64,000 bases of DNA from contig CM033744.1 of the NCBI GenBank assembly GCA_019671005.1, forward strand, positions 10,656,128 through 10,720,127, in the 5' to 3' direction. A program made the position numbers and the translations under genes. The stretch's first letter is position 1. The number at the start of each line of letters is the position of its first letter. Below, one piece after another: positions 23,801 through 34,175 of the stretch. Source of the stretch: Hibiscus mutabilis. Taxonomy: Eukaryota > Streptophyta > Magnoliopsida > Malvales > Malvaceae. A model generated the notes under the pieces. That model had not been told where the DNA came from and did no database searches. It worked only from the letters and a program-made list of their open reading frames with translations.

Positions 23801-24366
23801 GATTAATGTGAGATTGTGTATAAACAATCTTTGTAAAATAATTTGGAACAATAAAATCAAGTTAGAAACCACCTCACCTCTAGAAATTTGATGAAATTTG
23901 AGTGTTTGACTGAGTAGAGAATAGAGAGAAAAAGTTGAGAGAAAAATGACGTGATTTTTGTTTAAGAAAAGATAACCACCTTTGTAACAAAATCCACTTT
24001 AATTATTAATTAAAGCACATGTTTAAATTAATTAAATTAAGGGAGAAACCTTCAGAAACAAATTGGTAAAATAGCTCCTTAAAGATTCTAAGTATTTGAC
24101 CCTTTTCACTTTAGTCACTAGAAAATCACAGTTTTCAAAACTTTCATTTTGGTCACTAACCAAAATGTCCTCCTTCCAAAGCTAATTTTTCAAAATTGAT
24201 TCCACCATTATTAAATATATAATTAATAATGATTTTTAAACATTTTTCCATAATTTTTCCAACACCAAAAATATACGATCCTGAAATAGGCTCGAATCTC
24301 TACTCCGGTCCACCAAACTGGCTAATAACCCACTAAACCGCAAAGCCCTAAAACTGGGGTGTTACA
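20872..24366 (-). repeat. Element C 5' LTR (right on the plus strand)
   Basis: Plus-strand borders TGTATCCCCCTCGACC...GGGGTGTTACA. Collinear with 12378-15953 but with a 50-base segment at about 21000-21050 that the other LTR lacks, and without the 214-bp duplication. The palindrome array at 21295-21620 has more copies than in the other LTR. Confidence 0.92.
21295..21620 (-). promoter_or_regulatory. Palindromic motif array in the right LTR of element C
   Basis: Same type of array as at 12740-13025, with extra units such as CTGTACCGATAGACC (about 21338) and GCATACCGATACGCC (about 21535) that are missing from the sister LTR. It ends with GCGTATCGGTACGCC next to CTAGACC, the counterpart of the CCAGGC border found in elements A and B. 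Confidence 0.7.
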
Positions 24367-24394
24367 ACTGGAATTTATTTTTGCAAAGCGTACC

Positions 24395-24960
24395 GATACG
24401 ACTTAGCCCGTTTCGATACGACATTCATCTGGGCAAGCGTTTTAAGCTTAGCATTTCGATACGACTCACACTTGTTTTAATACAGTTTAAAATATGGGTT
24501 TAAGAAATTTATACTCGTGCCGATACGATACATTATGTTTTGATACGGTTTGAAATCTGGATTTAAGAAATTTCAAAACGTACCGATACGGTTTGTCAAT
24601 ATCTTCAAAGATCTTTGCATTAATTTTTCGATCGTTGCTTGTCAGTTATTGGAATCCTCAAACTTTAAATTTCAGTTAACCCATACCGATACACCCCTAG
24701 GCGTACCGATACACTTTTTCATCCAAGATTCCAGTGAGCAAAACTTGTACCGATACGCCCCTAGGCGTACTGATACACTTTTTCATCCAAGATTCCAGTG
24801 AGCAAAACTCGTACCGATACGGCCCTTGCCGTTTCGATATGCCCATATTACACTATAACCGTTTTGATACGGCCTCCCGCGTATTGATACGCCTATACAC
24901 AACGGCTATATTTTTATTATAACACGTATCGATACGGGCCTTCGTGTACTGATACGGTTG
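24395..24960 (+). promoter_or_regulatory. Palindromic motif array upstream of the TATA box in the element B LTR
   Basis: At least fifteen variants of CGTAYCGATACG can be read, including GCGTACCGATACGAC (24398), CGTACCGATACGGTTT (24579), CATACCGATACACCCC (24682), GTACCGATACGCCCC (24749), CGTACCGATACGGCCC (24811) and CACGTATCGATACGGGCC (24924). Two neighbouring units with their spacer (about 24690-24790) are a direct duplication. The last unit is about 100 bp upstream of the TATA box at 25053. Confidence 0.75.
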
Positions 24961-25052
24961 TTCACCAGATTGCATTTATTGCGGGAAAGATGGTCCCCAA
25001 CGGCTCTATTGATGACTTCAACCACCCAAACGGCTAGAATTCAATAAGAGGG

Positions 25053-25060
25053 TATAAATA
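25053..25060 (+). promoter_or_regulatory. TATA box of the element B LTR
   Basis: TATAAATA in AAGAGGGTATAAATACAAG; the same box is in the 3' LTR at 33670-33677. Confidence 0.75.
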
Positions 25061-25553
25061 CAAGTCTCCCATGCAGCAGCAACAACTAATGAAACTCTAT
25101 TGAACAACATTCAAGTACTCAAGCAAAATCCAACCCTTGTGCTCAAAAAGTCAAATCCTTGTACCCAACTTGTGTAATATTTTGTAATCTTTATTTCAAG
25201 TTTGGGGTTTAGTGTTCTTGTAAATTGGGCATATATTTACCTTGTGAGGGCTTTTGTACATTTTCCATTTCTTTCTTTGTATTCAAGAGTGTTTGGTTCA
25301 AAGCTTTGGGTAGAAAGCTTGAACTTGTAACGGTTGCATCTTTAGCCTAGAAAAGGGGAAGAATTTCATAGTGAAATTGGTTGAAAATCCTTAGTAGGAA
25401 GCTAAGGTAGTGAACGTAGAGCTTGTTAGAAGCTTGAACCACTATAAATCATTGTGTCCTATTGCTTATCTTTTTCCATTAGCTTCCAAACTTTTAAAAT
25501 TGCCAATTCACCCCCCTCTTGGCCAACACCAATTGAGTGATCATCCTAACAAT

Positions 25554-25565
25554 TTGTATCAGAGC
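25554..25565 (+). other. Primer-binding site of element B (initiator tRNA-Met type)
   Basis: TTGTATCAGAGC two bases after the LTR end; one mismatch to the standard TGGTATCAGAGC. Confidence 0.85.
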
Positions 25566-25636
25566 CACACTCAACCAAAGGTCTAACAACCGTTGAGGCG
25601 ATCCTAGAAGGCGATCCAATCAATCAAACTCAAAGC

Positions 25637-27075
25637 CATGCATCCACCTCTGGCAACAATTTATACGAGTCTCAATCCATCACCAAACCTCCATACTTCA
25701 ATGGGGATAACTATCCCTATTAGAAAAACTGTATGAAGTTCATCAAATCACATGACTACCTCCTATGGGATGTAGTGGAAGATGGACCAATAATCCCAAT
25801 GAAGAGAGAAGGTGATCGGTTAGTTTTGAAGTCCAAGCATGAGATGACCGATGAAGATCGGAAGAAGCTCTAAATCAACGACAAAGCAATGCACATGCTA
25901 TTTTGTTCTCTTAGACCTGATGAATACTCCAAGATGTCATCGTGCTCAAGTGCCAAAGAAATTTGGGATAAGCTAGAGATCACTTACGAATGCACTAATG
26001 AAGTTAAGGAGACCAATATTGTACTTCTTAATTTGAGCTACGAGAATTTAAAGATGGACTCGGACGAAGACATATTTAAAATGTTTGAACGGTTCTCTGT
26101 TATTGTAAATGGCCTCAACGGTCTATGAGAAGTCACTCCAGAGGATAAACTAGTTCAGAAACTACTCTGCTCACTTCCCGAGTCTTGGGATGGTAAAATA
26201 ACAGCCATCATAGAAGCGAAGGATCTCAAGACACTAAAGCTCGATGCTCTCATTGGGTCTCTTCTCACCTATGAGATAATAAAGAAAGGAAAAGAGGAAG
26301 AAAAGAAGGAGGAAATGAAGGTCGAGAAGAAGGAAATAGAGAATAAGAATATGGGAATCACTCTCAAAGCTTCACAAGAAGAGAGTGATTCGAGTGAGGA
26401 GAAAGACAAAGAATTGGCTATAATAGCCAAACGATTCACTCGGCTCATGAGATCCAACCGAAGAAGGAAATTCAACTGTAGAAGGGATCTTAAGAACAAG
26501 AACAAAGAAGAAGAGAAGAATCCGATTGTGTGCTACGAATGCAAGAAGCCGGGACACATCAAAATCGATTGTCCTCAACTCAAGAAGAAAGGCTTCGAAG
26601 AAAAAGAAGCACAAGGCCCATGTAGCCACTTGGAGAGATGAAGAGTCTTCAAGTGATGAGGAACAAGAAGTTGCTAACCTTTGTCTCATGGCCTATGAAG
26701 AGGATCCTAAGGTAACCTCCAGCTCATCTAATGATCTTGATTATGATAAACTATTTGAAGATTATAATGAGTTGCAAGAGGCTTACGATGAATTAGTTTT
26801 GAAATACAAAGAATCACTTTTGAAAAACAAGAAAATATTTCCGATTTGAAAAATCAAAATGATTCTTTGATCAAGACTAATTCGGAACTTGAAGAGAAGG
26901 TTAATGATTTACTAGATAATAAAAAATATTTTGAAAAAGAAAATGTTGATCTAAATAACCTTCTTTTCGAGTTAAAAGATCATTACCTCAATGAGGTAAA
27001 TGATCTCAAAGCTTCCTTGAACAAGGTTGGGAAACCAAGTTTTGAAAAGGGCAATCTTCAAAACCCAACCATGTA
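25637..27075 (+). pseudogene. Element B gag, long Sirevirus type
   Basis: Reads PPYFNGDNYPY near 25687, a typical copia gag start. The UBN2-like core lies at 25880-26280 (SSAKEIWDKLEITYE, LVQKLLCSLPESWD). A Lys/Glu-rich low-complexity stretch (26275-26420) and a CCHC knuckle CYECKKPGHIKIDC (26532-26573) follow. The long C-terminal part to 27075 is rich in Glu, Lys, Asn and Leu and predicted coiled coil by composition. Stops at about 25723, 25873 and 26127, plus a frameshift near 26600, break it. The long gag tail after the knuckle is characteristic of Sireviruses. It would form the particle and bind element RNA. Confidence 0.85.
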
Positions 27076-27299
27076 AAAAGGAACTTTGGTGGGTATAAAC
27101 ATGGAGGGTACTCAAGGCCCTATTATGGTAAGAAAGTTAGAAGTGTGTGGATTCCTAAGAACGTTATTGCTTCTAACAATGTTAATGAGATTGCTTCTTG
27201 GATTCCTAAGGGAACTAAGATTTTGAGAACTACTGTTTATGGACCCAAAAAGATTTGGATACCAAAAATCAAAAATTGATTCCATAAGGCCAAGGCTAC

Positions 27300-27645
27300 A
27301 AGTGCAAACTCATGGTACCTTGATAGTGGATGCTCAAGACTCATGACCGGAGACAAGAATCGATTCTTGGAACTAAAGCCAAAGAGTGGAGGAGTAGTAA
27401 CTTTCGGTGACAACTCCAATGGCCATATTGAAGGAATTAGTTCCATTGGTAATCACTCATCCTTTCTCATTGATAATGTCTTGTATGTCAATGGTCTAAA
27501 ACACAATCTTTTAAGTATTAGTCAATTATGTGACAAAGGTTTCAATGTTCGTTTTTATTCTAATGGTTGCAAGCTTTTAAACATTGAAACAAATAAAATT
27601 GTGCTTTTTGGTCATCGCATAGGAAACATATACATGGTGCGATGA
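27300..27645 (+). pseudogene. Element B protease
   Basis: WYLDSGCSRLMTGD at 27319-27360 is the copia aspartic protease active site (DSG), with the usual His of 'SRHMTG' changed to Leu. It is followed by VTFGDN..G.I and LYVNGLKHNLLSISQLCDKG, the conserved linker to integrase. Open for about 100 codons. Upstream, 27080-27290, gag-pol linker phrases such as WIPKGTK and KKIWIPK are readable. Confidence 0.88.
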
Positions 27646-27689
27646 CATACATATTTCTCATCATGTTTTATTGCAAATGATGAGCATGA

Positions 27690-28646
27690 TTCATGGTTAT
27701 GGCATAGAAAATTAGGGCATGCAAGCATGAGTGTTTTAGAAAAATTGGTTTCAAAAGATCTAGTTAGAGGTTTGCCTAAAATATAGTTTTCAAATGATAA
27801 AATTTGTGATGCTTGTGCAAAAGGCACACATAAAAGAGTTTCTTTCAAACCTATTAATGATGTTTCAACTAGTAGAGTTTTACAATTGATCCATATGGAT
27901 CTCTTTGGTCCTATTAGAACTACTAGCTTGGGTAGAAAATCATATGCATATGTTTTAGTTGATGATTACTCTAGATACACATGGGTTTATTCTTAAATAC
28001 CAAAGATGAGGCTTTAGAAAAATTCATCACATTTTCAAAAATCACTCAAAATGACCTTGGTCAAAATATTTCTCACATTCGAAGTGACCATGGGACCGAA
28101 TTTCAAAATTTAGGTTTTGAGAATTTTTGTAACTCAAATGGTATTAGCCACAATTTTTCAACTCCTAGAACACCTCAACAAAATGGGGTTGTTGAAAGGA
28201 AAAATAGAACTTTAGAGGAAATGGCTAGAACCATGCTTTGCGAAAACAATTTGCCAAAATACTTTTGGGCGAAAGCCACCAATACGGCTTGTTATATCAT
28301 AAATAGAGTAATGATTAGGCCTATTTTGAAGAAAACTCCTTATGAGATTGTAAAATCCAAAAATCCTAACATTAGCTATTTTCATCCATTTGGTTGTAAA
28401 TGCATTGTTTTAAACAATGGAAAGGATAATTTAGGCAAATTTGACTCTAAAAGTGATGAAGCTATTTTCTTAGAATATTCTTTAAACTCTAAAGCCTATC
28501 AAGTATTTAATAAGAGAACCTTAGTTGTTGAAGAGTCAATACATGTGATTTTCGATGATAACCTCCTTCCGAGGAATGATTCTTGTGATGATGATGATGA
28601 TGTAGGGATTTTTGAAGCCATTGATGGTGGCAATCATCAAAGGTAA
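27690..28646 (+). pseudogene. Element B integrase
   Basis: An HHCC zinc finger starts with WHRKLGHASM (27700-27730) and ends CDACAKGTH (27808-27834). The core has HMDLFGP (27893), DYSR, and SDHGTEFQN (second Asp, 28083), then FSTPRTPQQNGVVERKNRT with the catalytic Glu (28158-28214). The C-terminal phrases PYEIV, FHPFGCKC and an Asp-rich tail (28580-28605) complete it. A stop in the zinc region (near 27784) and a frameshift at about 27990 separate the parts; the core frame 27981-28646 is open for 221 codons. Confidence 0.9.
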
Positions 28647-29857
28647 ATGAAGTTCCAACCAAAGAGGAAGATGCACAAGATCCATCTCAAAGCCTTGAAA
28701 GATATGAGTTTAGAGGAAAAAGAAGTGAGCTACCCAAGAGAGTACAACTATGTCACAGGTGGTGAGATTTTGGGTGATCCATCCAAAGGGGTAATCACTA
28801 GAATTTATCTTAAAAATGCATGTAATGTAGCATTTATCTCATGCATAGAGCCTAAGAATGTTAAAGAAGCATTAAATGATGCTTATTGGATAATGGTCAT
28901 GCAAGAGGAATTAAACTAATTTGAGAGGAGTCAAGTTTGGACATTAGTTGATAGGCCTAGTAATAAATCTACTATAGGAACTAAATGGGTTTATAGAAAC
29001 AAACTAGATGAGAGTGGTAACATAGTGAGAAACAAGCTTAGACTTGTGCTCAAGGTTACACTCAAGAAGAGGGAATCGATTTTGATGAAACCTATGCTCT
29101 CGTAGCTAGAATGGAAGCCATTAGGATGCTTTTAGCATTTGCATGTTATCACAAATTTAAGCTCTTTCAAATGGATGTAAAAAGTGCATTTTTAAATGGT
29201 TTTATTAATGAAGAAGTGTATGTAGAACAACCACCCGGTTTTGAAGATCCAAATTACCCAAACCATGTTTTTAAACTTTCTAAAGCTTTATATGGTTTGA
29301 AAGAAGCTCTTAGAGCTTGGTATAAAAGATTATCAAGTTTTTTAATTGAAAAAGGTTTTAATAAAGGAAAGGTGGACACTACACTCTTTATTAAAAGAAT
29401 TGGCAAAGACATTTTAGTAGTTCAAATATACATTGATGATATAATTTTTGGTTCTACTAATGAATTGTTTTGCCAAGATTTTGCTAAGTTGATGCAATGT
29501 GAGTTTGAGATGAGCATGATGGGGGAGCTCGCATTCTTCTTAGGGCTCCAAATTAAGCAAAGAAAGGACAGCATCTTCATCAATCAAGCTAAGTACATCA
29601 AGGACATGCTCAATAAGTTTAGCTTGGAGAATGTCAAACCTCAAGCCACTCCAATGAGTTCCTCCATAAAGCTTGACAAAGATGAAGGAGGTAAGTGTGT
29701 AGATTTAAAGCTTTATCGCTCTATGATTGGATCTTTGCTTTATCTTACCGCAAGTAGATCCGAAATTATGTTTAGTGTTTGCTTGTGTGCTACATTTCAA
29801 GCTAGTCCTAGAGAATCACACCTTATAGCCGTTAAGAGAATCTTTAGGTACCTTTGA
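28640..29857 (+). pseudogene. Element B reverse transcriptase
   Basis: A first fragment at 28647-28919 leads to the linker before RT, then SQVWTLVDRP and GTKWVYRNK (28930-29000). The main open frame 29111-29857 carries QMDVKSAFLNGFINEEVYVEQPPGF, where the Asp is catalytic, and YGLKEALRAWY, in which the usual Gln-Ala is Glu-Ala. Also present are the active-site IYIDDIIFGST (29430-29460) and FFLGLQIKQ. Stops at about 28918 and a frameshift near 29050 break the polyprotein. The catalytic centre itself is intact. Confidence 0.9.
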
Positions 29858-30373
29858 GATACACCTTGTTTAGGTCTTTGGTATCCTAGAGAATCTTCCT
29901 TTAACTTACATGCATTCTCAGATATCAATTATGGGGGTTGTAAGATAGATAGAAAGAGCACATTTGGCACATGTCAATTCCTAGGTAGTATGCTCATATC
30001 TTGGCTTTCTAAGAAGCAAAATAGTGTAGCATTATCTACCATCGAAGCCGAATACATATCCGTAGGGAGTTGTTGTGCTCAAGTCCTTTGGATGAAGCAA
30101 CAACTCTTAGAATATGAAATTGACGTAGGTACCATCCCCATTAGGTGTGACAACACTAGTGCAATTTGTCTCACTAATAATCACATCCAACATTCTAGAA
30201 CCAAACTCATAGAAATAAGGCATCATTTCATTAGAGATCATGTCTTGAAAAATAATGTATTTCTAGAATATGTAGACACCTTGAACCAATTAGTGGATAT
30301 TTTTACCAAACCATTAGACAAAGAGCGTTTTTGGTCTCTTAGGAGAGAGTTAGGTTTAACCAACCTCCCTTGA
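29857..30373 (+). pseudogene. Element B RNase H
   Basis: After the stop at 29856 the frame continues with FSDINYGG (usual YSDADYAG), STFGTCQFLG, WLSKKQNSVALSTIEAEYI, CDNTSAI and HSRTKLIEIRHHFIRDHV, ending in DIFTKPLDKERF. It is open from 29990 to 30373. Its C-terminus (LRRELGLTNLP) marks the end of pol. Confidence 0.9.
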
Positions 30374-31295
30374 CCCTTAGAGCCTCTTTTGGTCTTAAAA
30401 ATATGCTTAAATTTGTTTGATTGATTGCTTTTGTGATTTTGCTCCTCTATACATATATGCTTGTGCTAGGGGGAGTATGCATCTATTTATGCTCATACAT
30501 GATGTTCTCATATCATTCGCATGCATTTCGATTTGATTAAAATCAAATTTTTGAGCAACCTGCAGCCAAAACTGACATTTCTGGCACAAGCGTATCGATA
30601 CGGTGTTACGCGTATCGATACAGGTCATTTACAATCATTTTGGTACAGGTTTACCTGTACCGATACGAGTCGCATATCAAAACATCTGTATAAGTGTTTT
30701 GGTACTGGGTTTGATACGCCATATTGGCGTATCGGTACGCATTCACACTGGCAGTTTTAAGGGCTTTAAATGAGGGTTTTTCACTTTAACTCAAATACCA
30801 ACTTTATTTCAAAGCCCTAACTTGAAAATCCTCTATAAAATCCTCTAAATCCCTCACTTTTTCTCACACCAATCTTCAAAATTCTTGAGGGCTTTTAGTT
30901 TTTACATCAAACCCAGGCTAAAATCATCAAGTTTGTGCGTCTAAATCTCTTCATTCATCCTAAATCTCAACTTTGAGGTATAAACCCTAACTTTTTATTT
31001 TCAATTTTTGTACATATATATACACTGATTTTGTACTATAATCATAGATTTAGAACCTATATAGTATAGTTTTCAATATTTTTGTAAAAACTTTTTCAAA
31101 TCTAAAACTTTTTTATTCATATATAAAATTATATTTTTGAAGTTTTCTTTTACCAAAAATTATTTTTATACTTGTATATGTTTTTAAACTATATTGTATA
31201 GATTTTTAACAATACCTTGATTATTGGATTACTTTTTGGATTGAATGTATTGATTTATGCATACATCATTTTTGGTTTGATTTTGTTTTCAGATT
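30374..31295 (+). promoter_or_regulatory. Element B spacer between pol and extra ORF with motif array and TATA box
   Basis: Nothing coding. At 30590-30745 lie five or more copies of the palindrome: AGCGTATCGATACGG (30589), CGCGTATCGATACAGG (30608), CTGTACCGATACGAG (30655), GTTTGATACGCC (30708) and GGCGTATCGGTACGC (30725). A TATA box TATAAAA is at 30834-30840, about 100 bp after the last copy, followed by a pyrimidine-rich stretch and an A+T-rich leader to the ATG at 31296. The order and spacing copy those in the LTR. I infer an internal promoter for the extra ORF. Confidence 0.55.
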
Positions 31296-32478
31296 ATGGC
31301 CCCTAAGAAACGAGCACGAAAGGACATTTCCTCTAGTTCAAATCCTCCGCGTCCTCATCCCAATCATATTGGTAATAGACCCAATCATACCCACATTTAT
31401 CAAAATTATTTTAATGAACCTCAATTTCCAGACGCCATGGAAAATTTTAAAGAATATCAAAGTTACAAAATTCGCCCCGAGAGTGTTACTTCAATCATGT
31501 TTTTATCCTCTGAACGATTTCAATTCAAATATCTTCATTTAATGTACAATTGGAAAATTATGAGTTTTTTAAGTATACCTGGGATTTTATATAGAAATCT
31601 TGTTTTGATCTTCTATTCCAACGCTCGGTGTATTTACAACGAAAAAACAATCTTTGGTCATTGCAATTGAATCTTACTTAATGGGTAAGAAATTTTGAAT
31701 TGATTCAAGTGTTTTAGCTAATTTCTAGGGTCTTGAGGATACGGGAATAGATGATGAGAGTGAGTTAGGACATGTCCTTAGTGGTTCGGTGACTGTTCTT
31801 GATGCCCATGATCGCATATTACACCTCATGATCACTTGGTGGTTTCGTCCATTCGGTAGGAAATACTCTACCATCTGCCAATTCGATGATTTTTGGCTTC
31901 GATGCTTTCATGAGGAGAAGCGACCCAACCTTGCTCAGATTATGTTCTCCGAGATTGTCTTTCTTGTCCAACATCCCACACCACCATGGTTACATCCTTC
32001 ATATATGGCACGGCTTTGAGTTATATCTTTCATAAGATGGGTATTGATTGTTCATATGATCTTTCAGAACCTCTCACGGATCCAATTGATGAGCGTTCTC
32101 TACGTCGTGCAAATTTCACCTATTGTAATGGAGAATGGATTCGGAACACCGACCTTCCGGGTGGTGTACAACCCGATCCGGTGGTGGCTCCTCAAGAAGC
32201 TCCTATTCTACAAGCTCCGGTGGCCCAACAAAATCATGATGCTCTCATGGCTTTCCTCAAGGAGAAGTTCACATATTTACACACCACCATGGACTTCGGA
32301 CTTTCCGCGAACGACACTCGCTTCATCCTTGGAGGAAAGGGTGACGGCTATTGAACATCGCCAAAAATCTATGGACATCACTCTTAACGCCTTTCATGGT
32401 GAATGGCGTCAATCCCATAGACCTCAAGCCACAAATGATGTTGAGGATAAGGATGAAGACGATGGAATGGACTCTTAG
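31296..32478 (+). pseudogene. Element B extra ORF ('envelope-like' ORF of Sireviruses)
   Basis: The ATG at 31296 follows a TATA-containing spacer. The product starts with a basic MAPKKRARK stretch (a likely nuclear signal rather than a signal peptide). It continues with a region ending in IPGILYRNLVLIFYSNAR, a middle part with SYIFHKMGID and a following PIDERSLRRANF (about 32010-32115), a Pro/Ala/Gln linker, and a C-terminal predicted coiled coil (ERVTAIEHRQKSMDITL) with an acidic end. These phrases resemble the protein family annotated as envelope-like in Sirevirus and related elements. I see no transmembrane segment or cleavage site, so 'env' is only a label. Frameshifts near 31660 and 32330 and stops near 31667 break it. 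Confidence 0.7.
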
Positions 32479-32834
32479 GCATTTTGCATCTCATTGCATA
32501 TCATATTAGGATTTAAGTTATGCACATTTATTTTATGTTTTTATGAACTCCTATGCTTTGCTTTTTATTTGGTTTATGTTTTTAGGATTTGAGTTAGATT
32601 GAATTATGTTGCTTGAACTATGATTTGAAGTTTAATGCTTATGTTGCTTATTTAAATTGCTTGGAGTTATTATTGTTTACACTATTGAATTGATTTTGAT
32701 CTAACAAAAAGGGGGAGAAGATTTAAAGAGTCAAATTTTTTTAGCCTTAAATTAAAGGGAGTAAATTTTCAAAGTTTTTTTTTTTTATACTTAAAAATTT
32801 TTATTTGGTTTTGTTATATCAAAAAGGGGGAGAT
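32479..32834 (+). other. Element B 3' untranslated region with duplicated polypurine tracts
   Basis: AAAAAGGGGGAGA occurs at 32706-32718 and again at 32821-32833, the second directly before the LTR. Multiple purine tracts ahead of the 3' LTR are a known Sirevirus trait. The rest is T-rich and noncoding. Confidence 0.8.
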
Positions 32835-34170
32835 TGTAAAACCTATGTTTGATTTTGATATAACAAATTATCTAAGGACTAAATTGAAAAATAAAATAAA
32901 TTTTTAAGTACTCAAAAGTCTCACAAAATGACAAGAAAATTTTCTTTGAAGTCCAAAACTTAAACCCAAAATTTTCTAAGTGTTTTCAAGCCAAACTACA
33001 CAATCACGCCCAGGCATATCGATACACCCCTTGGTGTTTCGATATGAAAATTGGCTACTGGAATTTATTTTTGCAAAGCGTACCGATACGTCTTAGCCTG
33101 TTTCGATACGACATTCATCTAGGCAAGCGTTTTAAGCTTAGTGTTTCAATACAGCTCACACCCGTTTTGATACGGTTTGAAATCTGGGTTTAAGAAATTT
33201 ATACTCGTAGATTATGTTTCGATACGGTTTGAAATCTGGATTTAAGAAATTTCAAAACGTGCTGATACGTTTAACCCCGTACCAATACGGTTTGTCAAGA
33301 TCTTCAAAGATCTTTGCTTTAAATTTTTTGATCGTTGCTTGTCAGTTATTGGAATCCTCAAACTTTAAATTTCGGTTAACCCGTACCAATACACTTTTTC
33401 ATCAAGATTTCAGTGAGCAAAACTCGTACCGATACGACCCTTGTTGTTTTGATACGCCCCTATTTTACACTATAACAATTTCGATACGGCCTCCCACGTA
33501 TCAATATGCCTATACACAACGGCTATATTTTTGTTGTAACATGTATCGTTACGGGCCTTCGTATACTGATACGGTTGTTCACCAGACTGCATTTATTGCA
33601 AGAAAAATGGTCCCCAACGGCTCTATTGATGACTTCAACCACCCAAACGGCTAGAATTCAATAAGAGGGTATAAATACAAGTATCCAATGCAGCAGCAAC
33701 AACTAATGAAACTCCATTGAACAACATTCAAGTACTCAAGCAAAATCCAACCCTTGTGCTCAAAAAGTCAAATCCTTGTACCCAACTTGTGTAATCTTTT
33801 GTAATATTTATTTCAATTTTGGGGTTGAGTGTTCTTGTAAATTGGGAAAATATTTACCTTGTGAGAGCTTTTGTACATTTGCCATTTCTTTCTTTGTATT
33901 CAAGAGTGTTTGGTTCAAAGCTTTGGGTAAAAAGCTTGAACTTGTAACGGTTGCCTCCTTATCCTAGAAATGGGGAAGAATTTCATAGTGGAATTGGTTG
34001 AAAATCCTTAGTAGAAAGCTAAGGTAGTGGACGTAGGGCTTGTTAGAAGCTTGAACCACTATAAATCATTGTTTCCCATTGCTTATCTTTTTCCATTAGC
34101 TTCCAAACTTTTTAAATTGCCAATTCATCCCCCTCTTGGCCAACATCCACATTGATTGATCATTCTAACA
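32835..34170 (+). repeat. Element B 3' LTR
   Basis: TGTAAAACC...TTCTAACA, 1336 bp, followed by TSD GTTTG (34171-34175). The motif array at 33005-33570 contains fewer and more decayed units than the 5' LTR (for example CATATCGATACACC, CGTACCGATACGTC, GTATCGTTACGGG). TATA box at 33670-33677. Confidence 0.93.
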
Positions 34171-34175
34171 GTTTG

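Larger units (their letters stand above)
12378..24366 (-). mobile_element. Element C: Ty3/gypsy Tekay-type retrotransposon, minus strand, youngest of the nest
   Basis: On the minus strand the element runs TGTAACACCCCAG...GGGTTACA and is flanked by TSD ACTGG. It has two LTRs of about 3.5 kb, an iMet-type primer site at 20855-20866, gag, protease, RT, RNase H, integrase and a purine tract at 15956-15967. It is the most complete coding copy of the window (integrase frame of 269 codons, RT frame of 242 codons), but stops still separate the domains. It is related to element A in coding order and LTR ends but is a different family member by LTR sequence. Its position inside B makes it the last of the three insertions. 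Confidence 0.92.
24372..25551 (+). repeat. Element B 5' LTR, second segment
   Basis: Continues the LTR after element C and its duplicated ACTGG (24367-24371). It contains the main motif array (24395-24960), TATA box TATAAATA at 25053-25060, then a leader-like part, ending CATCCTAACA at 25551. It is collinear with 33061-34170; the 3' LTR lacks part of the array near 24510-24590 and 24690-24760. Confidence 0.92.
12151..34170 (+). mobile_element. Element B: Ty1/copia Sirevirus-type retrotransposon with extra ORF
   Basis: LTRs start TGTAAAACC and end CTAACA; TSD GTTTG at 12146-12150 and 34171-34175. Parts: 5' LTR (12151-12377 and 24372-25551, split by element C), primer site, gag with CCHC knuckle and long charged tail, protease, integrase, RT, RNase H. 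Beyond these are a spacer with its own TATA box, an envelope-like ORF, two G-rich purine tracts and a 3' LTR (32835-34170, 1336 bp). The long gag, the extra ORF after RNase H and the repeated AAAAAGGGGGAGA tracts are known features of Sireviruses. Frameshifts and stops interrupt pol. Confidence 0.9.

Noticed and set aside
31296..32478. Calling the extra ORF a true envelope gene
   Set aside because: No signal peptide, membrane segment or cleavage site is visible; kept as 'envelope-like' only by family resemblance.
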